A DNA stretch of 48,227 nt from Paludibacteraceae bacterium (GCA_024401535.1 JAKSKX010000018.1:1-48227), one strand, 5' to 3'. Positions 9,193 through 18,305 are shown, counted from the stretch's first letter. The notes: generated by a model from the sequence alone, not told the origin. Numbers and translations: made by a program.

Positions 9193-10164
9193 TTACTTGT
9201 TCTCTACGGCTCTTACAGGCAAGCCATAGATTCTGCTCCAGTCGTAAGTTGCGTACTGTGTCTGAGTGCTTCTCTTGATTAGGCAGTAAGAGGCGTCGCT
9301 TCTCAAGTTCTCTGGTGTAGCCGAAGAAGTCCAAAGATAAGTCTCGCCCTCGCCGAACAATAAGCCGTCCAACTTAGGTCCGTTACCGATGTAGTAGCCG
9401 GCTGAAGGAACGACAAGAATAGAGCCGTTAATCTTGCTCTTGAACAGCATAACGGCAACCTCTTTTCCGTCAACATCGACTACAGACTCCTTGATTTCAG
9501 AGTTCTCGATAAGCTCTACCATCTCGTCGTTAGATGCGATTCTGAAGTTTGCGCCCCAGTTTACGGTAGCGGCGTCATTCTCCGGAGTCAAGTTTCTCTG
9601 CAGGTCAATGATTCCCTTTTCCCTTAGCTCTGGAATAGTAAGTCCGTCAGTATAGCTAATCATGTTGTCAAAGAAAGCCTTTTCCTCGACCTCTCCCCAT
9701 GAGAAGTAGTTACCGAAGTCGTAAGGCTTGGCAGCGCCGACATTGAAGTTCGCCCATTTCACGCTAAGTCCCATGTCGTTCAAAGTGTCGCCGGCGTAGT
9801 ATTCGTTCAATTCTGAAGCCGGAATGATGCTCTTTGACCAAATCTGCGAAGCCAATAGAGGGTTGCCTGCGTTGCCTGCACCGCCCGGAACAGAGCCGCT
9901 GTGGCTTCCTGTTGTGTCACAGTCCTTGCAGCAGTTCTGCTCAAGGTAAGCAACTCTTGCCTCAAGGTCAGTGTACTTCTTTAATAGGTCGGCCAAACCG
10001 ATTACACTGGCACCGTCAGGCGCATCGAAAGTTAGGCTGTCAACTTTGTCTAGTGGGTAACTCTCCGCACTACCATCTTTCATAACCACATAGAACTGGT
10101 TGTCGGCGAATGCGCCAAGACAGCTCATAGCAGCTGTGAAAAGAAACATGAATTTCTTTTTCAT
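9193..10164 (-). CDS. Secreted FISUMP-like domain protein
   Basis: A 323-residue protein starting at ATG 10162-10164 (MKKKFMFLFTAAMSCLGAFA, a signal peptide). Next come QFYVVMKDGSAESYPLDKVDSL, the short N-terminal module shared with the other secreted proteins here, a short coiled coil (LLKKYTDLEARVAYLEQ), a Cys cluster (CCKDC) and a Gly/Ser linker. A single FISUMP-like domain spans about residues 130-320 (DMGLSVKWANFNVGA...YGLPVRAVENK). Molecular role is unknown; a surface or secreted place is inferred. It is first in an operon with the small T9SS protein. Confidence 0.75.
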   Translation of the reverse strand: MKKKFMFLFTAAMSCLGAFADNQFYVVMKDGSAESYPLDKVDSLTFDAPDGASVIGLADLLKKYTDLEARVAYLEQNCCKDCDTTGSHSGSVPGGAGNAGNPLLASQIWSKSIIPASELNEYYAGDTLNDMGLSVKWANFNVGAAKPYDFGNYFSWGEVEEKAFFDNMISYTDGLTIPELREKGIIDLQRNLTPENDAATVNWGANFRIASNDEMVELIENSEIKESVVDVDGKEVAVMLFKSKINGSILVVPSAGYYIGNGPKLDGLLFGEGETYLWTSSATPENLRSDASYCLIKRSTQTQYATYDWSRIYGLPVRAVENK

Positions 10165-10277
10165 AAAAATATAAATTATTAAAAAATCCTTGCCCGGAAG
10201 CAAGATGTATTAGGAATTGCGCTTGAATTATTACTCTTTCATAGAATCAATACGAATCCAGTTCCGAAAATTTTGTG

Positions 10278-10308
10278 CAAATGTAAGAATAAAGAGCAAA
10301 AAGACAAA
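10278..10308 (-). promoter_or_regulatory. Consensus promoter of the 9193-10164 operon
   Basis: On the minus strand TTTG (10305-10308), 19 bp, TACATTTG (10278-10285). The leader is long, about 105 nt to the ATG. Confidence 0.75.
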
Positions 10309-10335
10309 GCATCTGCCAGTTTTTTTAGCAGATGC
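10301..10335 (-). terminator. Terminator of the DUF4832-like gene
   Basis: On the minus strand GCATCTGC pairs with GCAGATGC around an A-rich loop and is followed by TTTGTCTTTTT. The T-run contains the -33 TTTG of the next promoter. Confidence 0.8.
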
Positions 10336-10350
10336 AGCCAATTATAGACG

Positions 10351-11841
10351 CTATTTGTCGTTGCCGTCAAAGAACTTCTTTCCGTTGGAAACGACTATGC
10401 CTCGGTAGTTGTCCGGCACTCTCGTTCCCGAGATTGTGTATTTCTGCCTGCTGTTTGTGTCTGTGCAGGAATTGACATTGCTGATGCCCGACGCAGTTCC
10501 CTCGTATTCGTACTCGATGTTTTGCGTTTCGAGAATATAGTCGCAGACAATCAACGGTTTGGAAATAGCGTTGCCCTTTTCGTCGCATTCAAGAGCGGCA
10601 GGAATGCTGACCTCGATTTCTTCCCCTGGCAGAAGTCCGCGAAGGGACTGAGACGAACGAATGGAGCCTATGGCAAAGTATGCGTCCCGGTAAATAGGTG
10701 CAACGCCGTTGTTAGTGACTTTGATTCTTGTTTCTGTGCCGTCACTCTGGCAGCTTGAGACAGTAAATCTGTAGCCCGTAGCCATACTGCATTCCTTGAA
10801 CCTCTGTGCGTTGTTGTAAGAGTTTTTGCCCGAAGGGTTGTCGTTTGCAATCATGAACGTGATGTGATATTTTGCCGACTGCTCTTCCCAAGTGTAGCCG
10901 TACATTCCATCGGGATTAGTGAAGTTAGTTTGGTCTTTGTCAGTGTAATAGCTAACTTCACCGCCGCACACACCTGTGTTCCATCTGCTTTTGCTCATTG
11001 CATTCCAGCACCTCTCGTTAAATCCCTCGCCCGAGCTGATTTCATGGCCTTCGTGCATAAATGAATCGTCAAACAGACCGAAAGAAAGTCCCATAAGCTC
11101 TTTGTCCTTTGAAAAGGGCGTGTACTGGCTGTCCGAAGCGTCAACACTCACTGCCCATGGAATGTTTGACATTACGTCAGAAAAGTGAAGAAAGAACTCC
11201 TTTTGATATTCCTTTGTCGGGAAGTTCTTGCCAAAGTCAATGTTCACTCCGTTGTCATCATAGATGTGGTACTCCGACCAATGGCCGAATCCAACCTCTA
11301 CGAAAGCAATTCGTACGTCGTTCTCGTATTTCTTGGCAAAGTCAGTATAGAACTGTTTTGTGAAGCGTTTCAGCTCGCTGTTGCTCCAGTCTGCGTAATA
11401 TGTTTCGCCGTCTCCGGCAACTTTTTTGTATGTTTCCTTGTAGTCTGGCAGAGCCTTGATGTATGCCGGAACTCCCGTTGTTCCGGGCTTGTCATCAACC
11501 ATCTTCACGCCCGGGTATTCGTAGAAGAAACGTATTATTGCCTGATGGTTTCTGCTCTTTACATCGTCAAGGATTTTTTCCAGAAAAGTCCAGTCATACT
11601 GTATGTTTCCGTCTGCATCACAACCAGTTACGACTTTGCAAGGAGGCAGGTAAGAGAATTCCATCGAATGGCTTTCCCCGTAGCTCTTGTACCTGGAACT
11701 GGCATTGTCAGGCCAAAGAACCAAGCCGGTCATAGGCTGAACTTTTGTTATGTGAGAGTTGATGGCGATTTCTTTCCAATCAGCCCCAATGCTGTTCAAT
11801 GCGCAAAATATTCCGGAAAGAATTAGCAAAGGTCTTTTCAT
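10351..11841 (-). CDS. Secreted DUF4832-like (TIM-barrel type) protein
   Basis: A 496-residue protein with a signal peptide (MKRPLLILSGIFCALNSIGA). The body looks like the DUF4832/DUF4874 proteins, barrel-fold relatives of glycoside hydrolases: IIRFFYEYPG near residue 100, FVEVGFGHWSEYH near 190, and a late region PIYRDAYFAIGS resembling the C-terminal beta domain. The end (GISNVNSC...YTISGTRVPDNYRGIVVSNGKK) resembles Bacteroidota secretion tails. Its substrate is unknown. It is a single gene with its own -7 box (11873-11880) and terminator; a carbohydrate-related surface role is an inference. Confidence 0.7.
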   Translation of the reverse strand: MKRPLLILSGIFCALNSIGADWKEIAINSHITKVQPMTGLVLWPDNASSRYKSYGESHSMEFSYLPPCKVVTGCDADGNIQYDWTFLEKILDDVKSRNHQAIIRFFYEYPGVKMVDDKPGTTGVPAYIKALPDYKETYKKVAGDGETYYADWSNSELKRFTKQFYTDFAKKYENDVRIAFVEVGFGHWSEYHIYDDNGVNIDFGKNFPTKEYQKEFFLHFSDVMSNIPWAVSVDASDSQYTPFSKDKELMGLSFGLFDDSFMHEGHEISSGEGFNERCWNAMSKSRWNTGVCGGEVSYYTDKDQTNFTNPDGMYGYTWEEQSAKYHITFMIANDNPSGKNSYNNAQRFKECSMATGYRFTVSSCQSDGTETRIKVTNNGVAPIYRDAYFAIGSIRSSQSLRGLLPGEEIEVSIPAALECDEKGNAISKPLIVCDYILETQNIEYEYEGTASGISNVNSCTDTNSRQKYTISGTRVPDNYRGIVVSNGKKFFDGNDK

Positions 11842-12275
11842 ATCGGCGATAAAAATTTTTGTGTTAGTATTTCAAAGTTACAAAGCTAATTCCAAAAAGG
11901 ATTTCTACCAAATTTTTACATTGAAAAATTATTCAACTCTCTTTTTTTGATTTGTGAAAGCAGTAGGGCGGATTTATATCTTTTTATTCGTGCCAAAGAA
12001 AGAAAGTGATAGTTTTTGCAAAAATTATTTTCAGCAAAGCTGAAATTATATTAAGCCAAACAAAATAGATTATATTTTTTAAAAATTTATTTGCAATTAT
12101 AAAAAATATAAATAATTTTGCGGCCGATTTGAAAAATGGTTCGCATAGGAAACGCAACACTATGCTGAATTATTGTTCAGGTTCACAGCTTTTTTAGTAC
12201 AGAATAACAAATAATTAACCCTAAAGTTGTGCTTAATCCTAATATTGAAATGTTGCGTAAAGAAAATTTTTTCTT
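11842..12275. promoter_or_regulatory. AT-rich divergent intergenic region with two promoters
   Basis: About 430 bp. Leftwards, a -7 box TAACTTTG (11873-11880, minus) serves the DUF4832-like gene. Rightwards, a perfect promoter TTTG (12090-12093), 19 bp, TAATTTTG (12113-12120) serves the 12276 operon and leaves a leader of about 150 nt. The leader has no open frame and no riboswitch I can recognise. Confidence 0.75.
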
Positions 12276-13004
12276 ATGAAAAATCTTTTATCTATCATTG
12301 CATTGTCTGCAGTGGTAATGGGTTCTGCGTCTGCGCAAACCTCATTGACTGGAAGTAAACTTACTTTGACTTCCAATTCAGGCACTTACATCACTTGTAA
12401 GACTTCTTCAACATCACCTTACAACGAGATGTTCTATGTTTCTGCCAATGGTACAGCTGCAGCCACTGCGCTAAAACTAAGCGTTGATGCGGCAAACCAC
12501 ACTTACTCACCTAACCTTAACATTTCCTACAACTCGACAGCCACTGACTCGAACCCAAGAGGCTGGATTTTCAACACAAGCAGCTACGGAGGCAACAGAA
12601 CTGTCTATCCGCCTGTAGTGTTCAAGACAGAGGAGTTCGTAATCAAGAACGGAAACTTGAAGGTCGAGGGTAAAATCTCTTGCCAGGACGAGTTGAAGGT
12701 TGCAAGCATCGACGCAGACAACATCATCACAAAGGACATCAACGTCGAGATGAACAATGCTGCAGACTATGTGTTCGATGCAAACTACAACCTAAAGTCT
12801 CTTTCAGAGGTTGAAAGCTACGTTAACGAGCACCATCACCTGCCTGGAATTCCTTCGGCAAACGAGATGGCAGAGAACGGAATGAGTGTTGCAAAGATGA
12901 GCAACTTGCTTCTTGAGAAGGTAGAGGAGCTAACTCTTCACATGATTCAGCTTGAGAAGGAGAACGCTCAGCTAAAGGCTACTGTTGAATCCCTAAGAAA
13001 GTAA
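12276..13004 (+). CDS. Secreted repeat-poor protein with C-terminal coiled coil
   Basis: A 242-residue protein with a signal peptide (MKNLLSIIALSAVVMGSASA). The Ser/Thr/Asn-rich middle looks like a beta-structured fibre. At about residues 150-200 it has the sequence YVFDANYNLKSLSEVESYV, then EHHHLPGIPSANEM. This module is common at the end of many Bacteroidota surface proteins and resembles the ends of phage tail-fibre proteins. A leucine-rich coiled coil (LLEKVEELTLHMIQLEKENAQLK) closes it. It is 4 bp upstream of the C13 protease gene, so the two are almost certainly co-expressed; a scaffold, substrate or partner role is inferred. Confidence 0.7.
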   Translation: MKNLLSIIALSAVVMGSASAQTSLTGSKLTLTSNSGTYITCKTSSTSPYNEMFYVSANGTAAATALKLSVDAANHTYSPNLNISYNSTATDSNPRGWIFNTSSYGGNRTVYPPVVFKTEEFVIKNGNLKVEGKISCQDELKVASIDADNIITKDINVEMNNAADYVFDANYNLKSLSEVESYVNEHHHLPGIPSANEMAENGMSVAKMSNLLLEKVEELTLHMIQLEKENAQLKATVESLRK

Positions 13005-13008
13005 CGAT

Positions 13009-14766
13009 ATGTTTTGCAGAGGTATAGTTACCTTGTTTTTCGTTCTGTTCACTTTCTTGTCATCATTTGCGGCGACAAGTTTGGAACAGGCGAAGAACAG
13101 GGTGAAGGATTACGTGACAAATACTTTGAAGCTAGATGAGTACAGGGTTATGTACACCCAGTCACAGCCTTCAAGTATTTTGTTGATGTTCAATAAGAAA
13201 AGTGTAGCTGTGCCTTCCAATTCATGGGTTTTCTTTATTGACGAGAAACCAGCACAGGATTGGGCGCATGACTGCCGTTACGCTTTTGTTTCAAAGAGTA
13301 CAGGCTCTTTGACTGTAACAAGAAACATTCTGCCGCCATCAACCTTTGACGGTTGGGTTGAATACTTTTCCAAAACAAAGAATGCTGACGGGCGTTTGTC
13401 CGATGGCGTCAACCCTAACCTCATAGACTGGAACTTGTATTCCACAAGGTTGGGCAGTGCCAGTTCCCGTTGCCATGCAATCCTTATAAGCGGAGGATGG
13501 AACAAGTACAACAACAATCAGAGGTACTGGAACAACTGTTCTATGGTTTACCAGATGCTTACAAAGTGCTACGGGTTCTCAACTTCAAACATCAACGTAT
13601 TGATGGCTGACGGAACAAATCCGGCTGCAGACTTGCATTTGTCTAACAACACTTACATCAATTCTCCCGCAGATTTGGATGGAAATGGCAGAAATGACAT
13701 TCAGTATCCGGCAACAAAAAGTTCGCTAACTCACGTGTTCGATTCACTAAAGGTTAAGCTGAATTCCCTTGACGAGCTGTTCATATATGTTACCGACCAT
13801 GGTGACGAAGACGGTTCCATCTGTTTGTGGGGTCAGTCAATCACGCCTGCGGAATTTGCAAGAGAGGTTGACAAGCTAAGTTTCTTGAAGTCCATTTCCA
13901 TTGTGATGGTTCAGTGCTTCAGCGGTGCGCATATTCCGACATTGCAGAAGCCGAACAGAACAATCATTACTGCTGCTCGATCTTGCGAGTCTGCATATTC
14001 GACTTATGACTATAGTCTGTTTGGAAGACGCTGGGTAGAGGCAATGGCAAAGTACGATGCAATTTCTAAGAAAAGCTGCAACCCAGATTTTGACAGCGAC
14101 TATAAAGTGTCTATGCTTGAGTCTTTCGTCTATGCCAATTCGTTCAAGAATTCTGACGATTTCGGTTCAGAGCCACTTTACTGGTCTGACGGTTGTTTCG
14201 GCGAGAAGCAGTTTATGGACGGACTTATGGAGAGAGACCTTATTTACAATTCCAATATCGCATCGGGAAACATTGTCAAGAAGGGCGACAACTACTTGAC
14301 TTCAAAAAGTGTTATCTCTGGCGGTAATGTAAAGTTCCTTTCCTATGGTCAAGTGCTGCTTAAATCGACATTCGCTGTGACAAGAGGTGCTACTTTCACT
14401 GCCAAGATTCTTGACTGTGAAGAAAACAACCACCTTGTTTCCTGCAGCTCTCTACGTTCACTAAGAGAGGATGACGAGGAATTCTATGACGGAAACGAGC
14501 CATTGACTTCGGGAATCGAAGAGACTAGCGCTTCGCTTGTATCTGTATGGCCTAACCCAACAACTGGAATGCTGTATGTTCGCGCATCGGACGAAAGTGC
14601 CGGCTGTAGTGTCACTGTTGTTGACGCTCTTGGCAAGGTCTTGCTTTCAAAGGAGACTGCTGATGCCGAAGTCGAACTTGACTTGACTGGTTTAAATTCC
14701 GGCATCTATTTCGTGAAGGTCGTTTCAGGAAGTGAGTCGAAGATAGAAAAGGTTGTGCTTAAATAA
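13009..14766 (+). CDS. Legumain-like (C13) cysteine peptidase with T9SS sorting domain
   Basis: A 585-residue protein with an N-terminal signal. The peptidase domain (about 150-330) has the caspase/legumain layout: ILISGGW strand (about 158), FIYVTDHGDEDG with catalytic His264, and MVQCFSGAHI with catalytic Cys303. The C-terminal sorting domain starts near VSVWPNPTTGML and ends LNSGIYFVKVVSGSESKIEKVVLK, typical of T9SS cargo. It is therefore probably an exported or surface protease. Legumains cut after Asn/Asp; the specificity here is unknown. It shares an operon with the coiled-coil secreted protein just upstream and ends at a strong terminator. Confidence 0.85.
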   Translation: MFCRGIVTLFFVLFTFLSSFAATSLEQAKNRVKDYVTNTLKLDEYRVMYTQSQPSSILLMFNKKSVAVPSNSWVFFIDEKPAQDWAHDCRYAFVSKSTGSLTVTRNILPPSTFDGWVEYFSKTKNADGRLSDGVNPNLIDWNLYSTRLGSASSRCHAILISGGWNKYNNNQRYWNNCSMVYQMLTKCYGFSTSNINVLMADGTNPAADLHLSNNTYINSPADLDGNGRNDIQYPATKSSLTHVFDSLKVKLNSLDELFIYVTDHGDEDGSICLWGQSITPAEFAREVDKLSFLKSISIVMVQCFSGAHIPTLQKPNRTIITAARSCESAYSTYDYSLFGRRWVEAMAKYDAISKKSCNPDFDSDYKVSMLESFVYANSFKNSDDFGSEPLYWSDGCFGEKQFMDGLMERDLIYNSNIASGNIVKKGDNYLTSKSVISGGNVKFLSYGQVLLKSTFAVTRGATFTAKILDCEENNHLVSCSSLRSLREDDEEFYDGNEPLTSGIEETSASLVSVWPNPTTGMLYVRASDESAGCSVTVVDALGKVLLSKETADAEVELDLTGLNSGIYFVKVVSGSESKIEKVVLK

Positions 14767-14787
14767 CAAATCATAAACAAACTTTTT

Positions 14788-14826
14788 GGGGCAGATAACG
14801 GGTAACTGTTGTCTGCCCTTTTTTTG
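14788..14826 (+). terminator. Terminator after the C13 peptidase
   Basis: GGGCAGA and TCTGCCC form the base of a hairpin, followed by eight Ts. Confidence 0.9.
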
Positions 14827-14933
14827 TAGTGGCGCAAAATCTCAACAAAAGGACCAAAAAGGACTATATATAAATCAAATATATTCCTCAGTTTTGCAAC
14901 GATAAAAGTTTCAAGGACTAAAAAATTTAAATC

Positions 14934-15242
14934 ATGGCAGAAATTACGTTTACTGGCAACAAGACAGTTAAGGGCTTGTGCGCAGACTTCAAGAAAGCGT
15001 TTAACGTAGATATTCGTATCTATTCAACACCTAAGTCAACACGCGAGGCTGACCCAAGTGCTACACTTGCTTCTCTTCGTGCAGAAGGTAAGAAGGGCGG
15101 CGACTTGAAGGTAGGAGGAAACAAGTTGGTAGGAAACTTCGAGAAAGACGTGATGGAGATGTTCGGCATCAAGGTTAATGTGTTGAACAAAGACGGCAAG
15201 CCAATCTCTAATGACGTCACTTTGGCTTCAGCAGGAAAGTGA
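14934..15242 (+). CDS. Conserved-looking small protein, unknown function
   Basis: A 102-residue protein with no signal or membrane segment. It begins MAEITFTGNKTVKGLCADFK and has alternating short strands and helices, with a Lys/Gly-rich loop (EGKKGGDLKVGGNK) and a second strand-helix unit (FGIKVNVLNKDGKPI). I do not recognise the family. The gene 90 bp downstream starts with a similar ITVTG/KTVxG motif, suggesting a paired function. A weak promoter-like CAGTTTTG lies upstream at about 14892. Confidence 0.65.
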   Translation: MAEITFTGNKTVKGLCADFKKAFNVDIRIYSTPKSTREADPSATLASLRAEGKKGGDLKVGGNKLVGNFEKDVMEMFGIKVNVLNKDGKPISNDVTLASAGK

Positions 15243-15332
15243 TTCTAGTACTATCAACACGCACTGAGAACAACTAGGCATTTGACTTGCAAGTGCCTGG
15301 CTATTATTCCCTGTCGCATAACAGTTTAATCT

Positions 15333-16274
15333 ATGGCATATAAAATACACGTAACAGGTTTTGCAAAGAACCGTACCGTAGAGGGCGTTCTGAATGCATA
15401 TACGGTTATTCATCCGGGATGCTCTATAGAGGACATAAACAAGGCATTCCCTAAGTCAATCCACCAGTCAGGCAAGCCTTTGCTAGTTGCTAAAGACCCC
15501 GGCGCAAGCGGTTCTTTGGCCCAAAGGTATATGAAGATAAACATCAATACTGTCAATGGCGGAAAGAAAAGTTCGACTGCGTACATGCTTGGAATGTGGA
15601 ATGACGAGGACACTTTGAAGATGGCTGAACATGCCAAGAAGGCAGACATTGACATCGCGGACTTCAAGAGCCGAAAGTATTTCGTCCCCGGCTCATACAC
15701 TCTGAGCTATTTGAACGGATGGAAACCCGGCAAAGCTGCGCCTGCTCCTGCGACCGGAGGAAAGAAGATGGCTAAGGGCTTTATATTCCTTATTATTCTC
15801 GGTATTCTTCTGTTGGGATTACTGCTTTTCTTGTTGTTCAGACATTTGTCCGAGGAGAAGGAAGTTGTCACTGCTCAGGTCGAGAATGTTGAAAAGGAAT
15901 TCAACAACGTGCAGTTCGAGAAGGCCAAGTTTGACCTTTCCCAAGACGCCAAGGACGTGCTTGACAAGCTAGCCCAGCTGATGATTGCTAACGAGAGGTT
16001 CACCCTAAAAATCGAAGGCCACACCTCTAAGGAGGGCAATGTTGATTTTAACCAGAAGTTGTCAGAGAACAGGGCAAAGTCAACTTACGACTATTTGGTC
16101 GAGAAGGGTGTTCCTAGTGACAGAATCACATACGAGGGAATGGGAAGCTCTAAGCCAATAGACGACACACAGCTTGACATTAACCGTCGAACTGAGTTCA
16201 TCATTTCCGACGGTGAAGTCACTTTCAAGGGAGTTTGGGATGAGCTTATTGATTTCGTAAAGTCGTTCTTCTAA
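15333..16274 (+). CDS. OmpA-domain protein with cytoplasmic N-terminus and one membrane helix
   Basis: A 313-residue protein. An N-terminal domain of about 130 residues has no signal peptide. A Pro/Ala/Gly linker leads to one membrane helix (about 149-169, FIFLIILGILLLGLLLFLLF). The C-terminus is an OmpA-like peptidoglycan-binding domain (FEKAKFDLSQDAKDVL at about 195; KIEGHTSKEGNVDFNQKLSENRA; NRRTEFII). The order is like MotB: cytoplasmic head, inner-membrane anchor, periplasmic wall-binding domain. It pairs with the 102-residue gene upstream. A structural or force-coupling envelope role is inferred; no motor or secretion genes are next to it. Confidence 0.75.
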   Translation: MAYKIHVTGFAKNRTVEGVLNAYTVIHPGCSIEDINKAFPKSIHQSGKPLLVAKDPGASGSLAQRYMKININTVNGGKKSSTAYMLGMWNDEDTLKMAEHAKKADIDIADFKSRKYFVPGSYTLSYLNGWKPGKAAPAPATGGKKMAKGFIFLIILGILLLGLLLFLLFRHLSEEKEVVTAQVENVEKEFNNVQFEKAKFDLSQDAKDVLDKLAQLMIANERFTLKIEGHTSKEGNVDFNQKLSENRAKSTYDYLVEKGVPSDRITYEGMGSSKPIDDTQLDINRRTEFIISDGEVTFKGVWDELIDFVKSFF

Positions 16275-16291
16275 GCCATCCATAAAAGATA

Positions 16292-16330
16292 AGGTGCCTC
16301 GAAACCAACATGGTTCGGGGCACCTTTTTT
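16292..16330. terminator. Bidirectional terminator between the OmpA-domain gene and trxB
   Basis: AGGTGCCTCGAA...TCGGGGCACCT forms a long hairpin, followed by TTTTTT on the plus strand. On the minus strand A-rich DNA precedes it and TTATCTTTT follows, so it can serve the convergent trxB operon too. Confidence 0.8.
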
Positions 16331-16353
16331 ATTTTTTTTGTCAATATAGCGTG

Positions 16354-17316
16354 CTATTTTGCCTGCATAAGGAGGTATTTTTCAGCCTCGAGAGCAGCCT
16401 TACAGCCCGAACCGGCAGCTACAATGGCTTGGCGGTAAACTGGGTCGCAAACATCTCCGGCGGCGAAAACACCATCTATTGCCTGCTTTGTCGAGCTAGA
16501 GACGACTGACTGGGAATTAGCTGCAGTAACGATGAAACCGTTATTGTCCAAGACCAGTTGTCCGTCGAAAATGTCAGTCGCAGGCTTGTGGCCTATGGCA
16601 AGGAACAAACCGTCAACGGCAATCTGGTAGTTGCTTTCGTTGCTTTCTCCCTTGCGCTTCACAACATTTATTCCTTCGACAGCACCATTACCGAATATGC
16701 CGGAGACGTTATGCTCGAAAAGGATTTCTATGTTCTCGTCCTCTTTCACACGCTTCTGCATAATCTCGGAAGCTCTCAAGTAGTTCTTTCTTACCAAGAG
16801 ATAGACCTTCTTGCAAATCTTTGAAAGGTAGAGCGCATCTTCGCACGCTGTGTCTCCGCCGCCTACAACTGCCACAGTTTTCTTTCTGTAGAAGAATCCG
16901 TCACAAGTTGCGCAACCGCTCACACCCATTCCCTTGTATTTCTCCTCGTCAGGCAGACCAAGGTACTTGGCCTTAGCTCCGGTTGCGATGATTATGCTGT
17001 CGGCAGTAACGTCCTTCTCGTCGTCAATTGTAACCTTGTAGGGCTTGCTTCCCAGAGAAATCTTTGTCACTTCTCCGTCACGAATGTCGGCGCCGAACCT
17101 TGCCGCTTGTTCCTGCATGTCGGACATAAGCTGGTTTGCGTCAATGCCTTGAGGGAAACCTGGGAAGTTCTCTATTTCAGTTGTTTGTGTAAGCTGCCCA
17201 CCTGCCTGTATTCCCTGATAGAGTACAGGTGAGAGGTTTGCACGCCCTGCATAGATTGCGGCAGTATAGCCGGCAGGGCCGCTTCCTATGATGAGACATT
17301 TTATGTGTTCTGTCAT
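16354..17316 (-). CDS. trxB: Thioredoxin reductase
   Basis: A 320-residue flavoprotein starting at ATG 17314-17316; a TTG 6 bp earlier is less likely. FAD-binding GSGPAG is at about 11-16, the redox pair CATC is at Cys135/Cys138, and the NADPH site is GGGDTA. It reduces thioredoxin with NADPH. It lies 9 bp after cysK in the pstC-pstA-cysK-trxB unit, so it is inferred to be under the sulfur-regulon promoter at 20118-20187 and, with trxA at 25618, to supply electrons to APS reductase. Confidence 0.95.
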   Translation of the reverse strand: MTEHIKCLIIGSGPAGYTAAIYAGRANLSPVLYQGIQAGGQLTQTTEIENFPGFPQGIDANQLMSDMQEQAARFGADIRDGEVTKISLGSKPYKVTIDDEKDVTADSIIIATGAKAKYLGLPDEEKYKGMGVSGCATCDGFFYRKKTVAVVGGGDTACEDALYLSKICKKVYLLVRKNYLRASEIMQKRVKEDENIEILFEHNVSGIFGNGAVEGINVVKRKGESNESNYQIAVDGLFLAIGHKPATDIFDGQLVLDNNGFIVTAANSQSVVSSSTKQAIDGVFAAGDVCDPVYRQAIVAAGSGCKAALEAEKYLLMQAK

Positions 17317-17325
17317 ACTCAAAAA

Positions 17326-18270
17326 TTAAAGTGGGTATTCGTCAAAGGCGAAAAGCACAGTTGAAAGGTAACGCTCACCTGTGTCAGGAAGAAGTGTTAC
17401 GATAGTCTTTCCCTTGTTCTCTGGGCGCTTTGCTATGATTGTGGCACCGACTGCGGCAGCACCCGAAGAAATACCTACGAGCAAGCCCTCCTTTGCGGCA
17501 AGCTCTCTGCCTGCACGGATAGCCTCGTCATTGTCAATGTCAAGCACCTCGTCAACGTACTCTGCGCTGTAAGTCTTTGGAACGAAGTTAGCACCGATTC
17601 CCTGAATCTTGTGAGGGCCTGCAGGCTTGCCGTTAAGCACCGGAGAAGTGTTAGGCTCGACAGCATAGACCTTGATGTTCGGATTCTTTGACTTCAGGAA
17701 CTTTGCCACACCGCTTATTGTACCGCCTGTTCCCACGCCTGCAACGAAGATGTCAACCTTGCCCTCTGTCTGCGCCCAGATTTCAGGGCCTGTTGTTGCG
17801 AAGTGCTTTGCAGGGTTTGCAGGGTTCTCGAACTGCTGAAGAATTACTGAACCTGGAATGCTGTCTCTAAGCTCCTCAGCTTTCTTAACTGCGCCAATCA
17901 TTCCGTCCTTGCCGCTTGTAAGCACAACTTCCGCACCGTATGCACGGACAAGGTTTCTGCGCTCAATAGACATAGTTTCCGGCATTGTAAGAATAAGGTG
18001 GTAGCCCTTGACAGCGCTGACAAGTGCAAGACCTACGCCAGTATTTCCCGAAGTAGGCTCGATGATTGTAGCGCCCGGTTTCAAGATTCCCTTCTGCTCG
18101 GCGTCTTCGACCATAGCGATTGCGATACGGTCCTTTGCACTGCCTCCGGGGTTGAAAGATTCAATTTTTGCTATTATAGGAGTCTCTAGGCCTCTTGCTT
18201 TCGAGAACTTGCCCAACTCAAGAAGTGGAGTGTTACCCACCAATTCAATCAATGATTTTGCGATTGCCAT
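17326..18270 (-). CDS. cysK: Cysteine synthase (O-acetylserine sulfhydrylase)
   Basis: A 314-residue PLP enzyme. NPGGSAKDR holds the PLP lysine (Lys46), PTSGNTGVGLALV is the substrate/phosphate loop, and GTGGTISG binds the cofactor phosphate. It joins sulfide, or a carrier-bound thiocarboxylate, to O-acetylserine to give cysteine. The full length matches CysK. It lies 35 bp after the pstA-like gene and just before trxB. There is no promoter in the short gap, so expression is probably from the pstC promoter. No serine acetyltransferase is in the window. Confidence 0.95.
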   Translation of the reverse strand: MAIAKSLIELVGNTPLLELGKFSKARGLETPIIAKIESFNPGGSAKDRIAIAMVEDAEQKGILKPGATIIEPTSGNTGVGLALVSAVKGYHLILTMPETMSIERRNLVRAYGAEVVLTSGKDGMIGAVKKAEELRDSIPGSVILQQFENPANPAKHFATTGPEIWAQTEGKVDIFVAGVGTGGTISGVAKFLKSKNPNIKVYAVEPNTSPVLNGKPAGPHKIQGIGANFVPKTYSAEYVDEVLDIDNDEAIRAGRELAAKEGLLVGISSGAAAVGATIIAKRPENKGKTIVTLLPDTGERYLSTVLFAFDEYPL

Positions 18271-18305
18271 AATTTATATATTTTAAATTTTTTACGAAGG
18301 TAATG

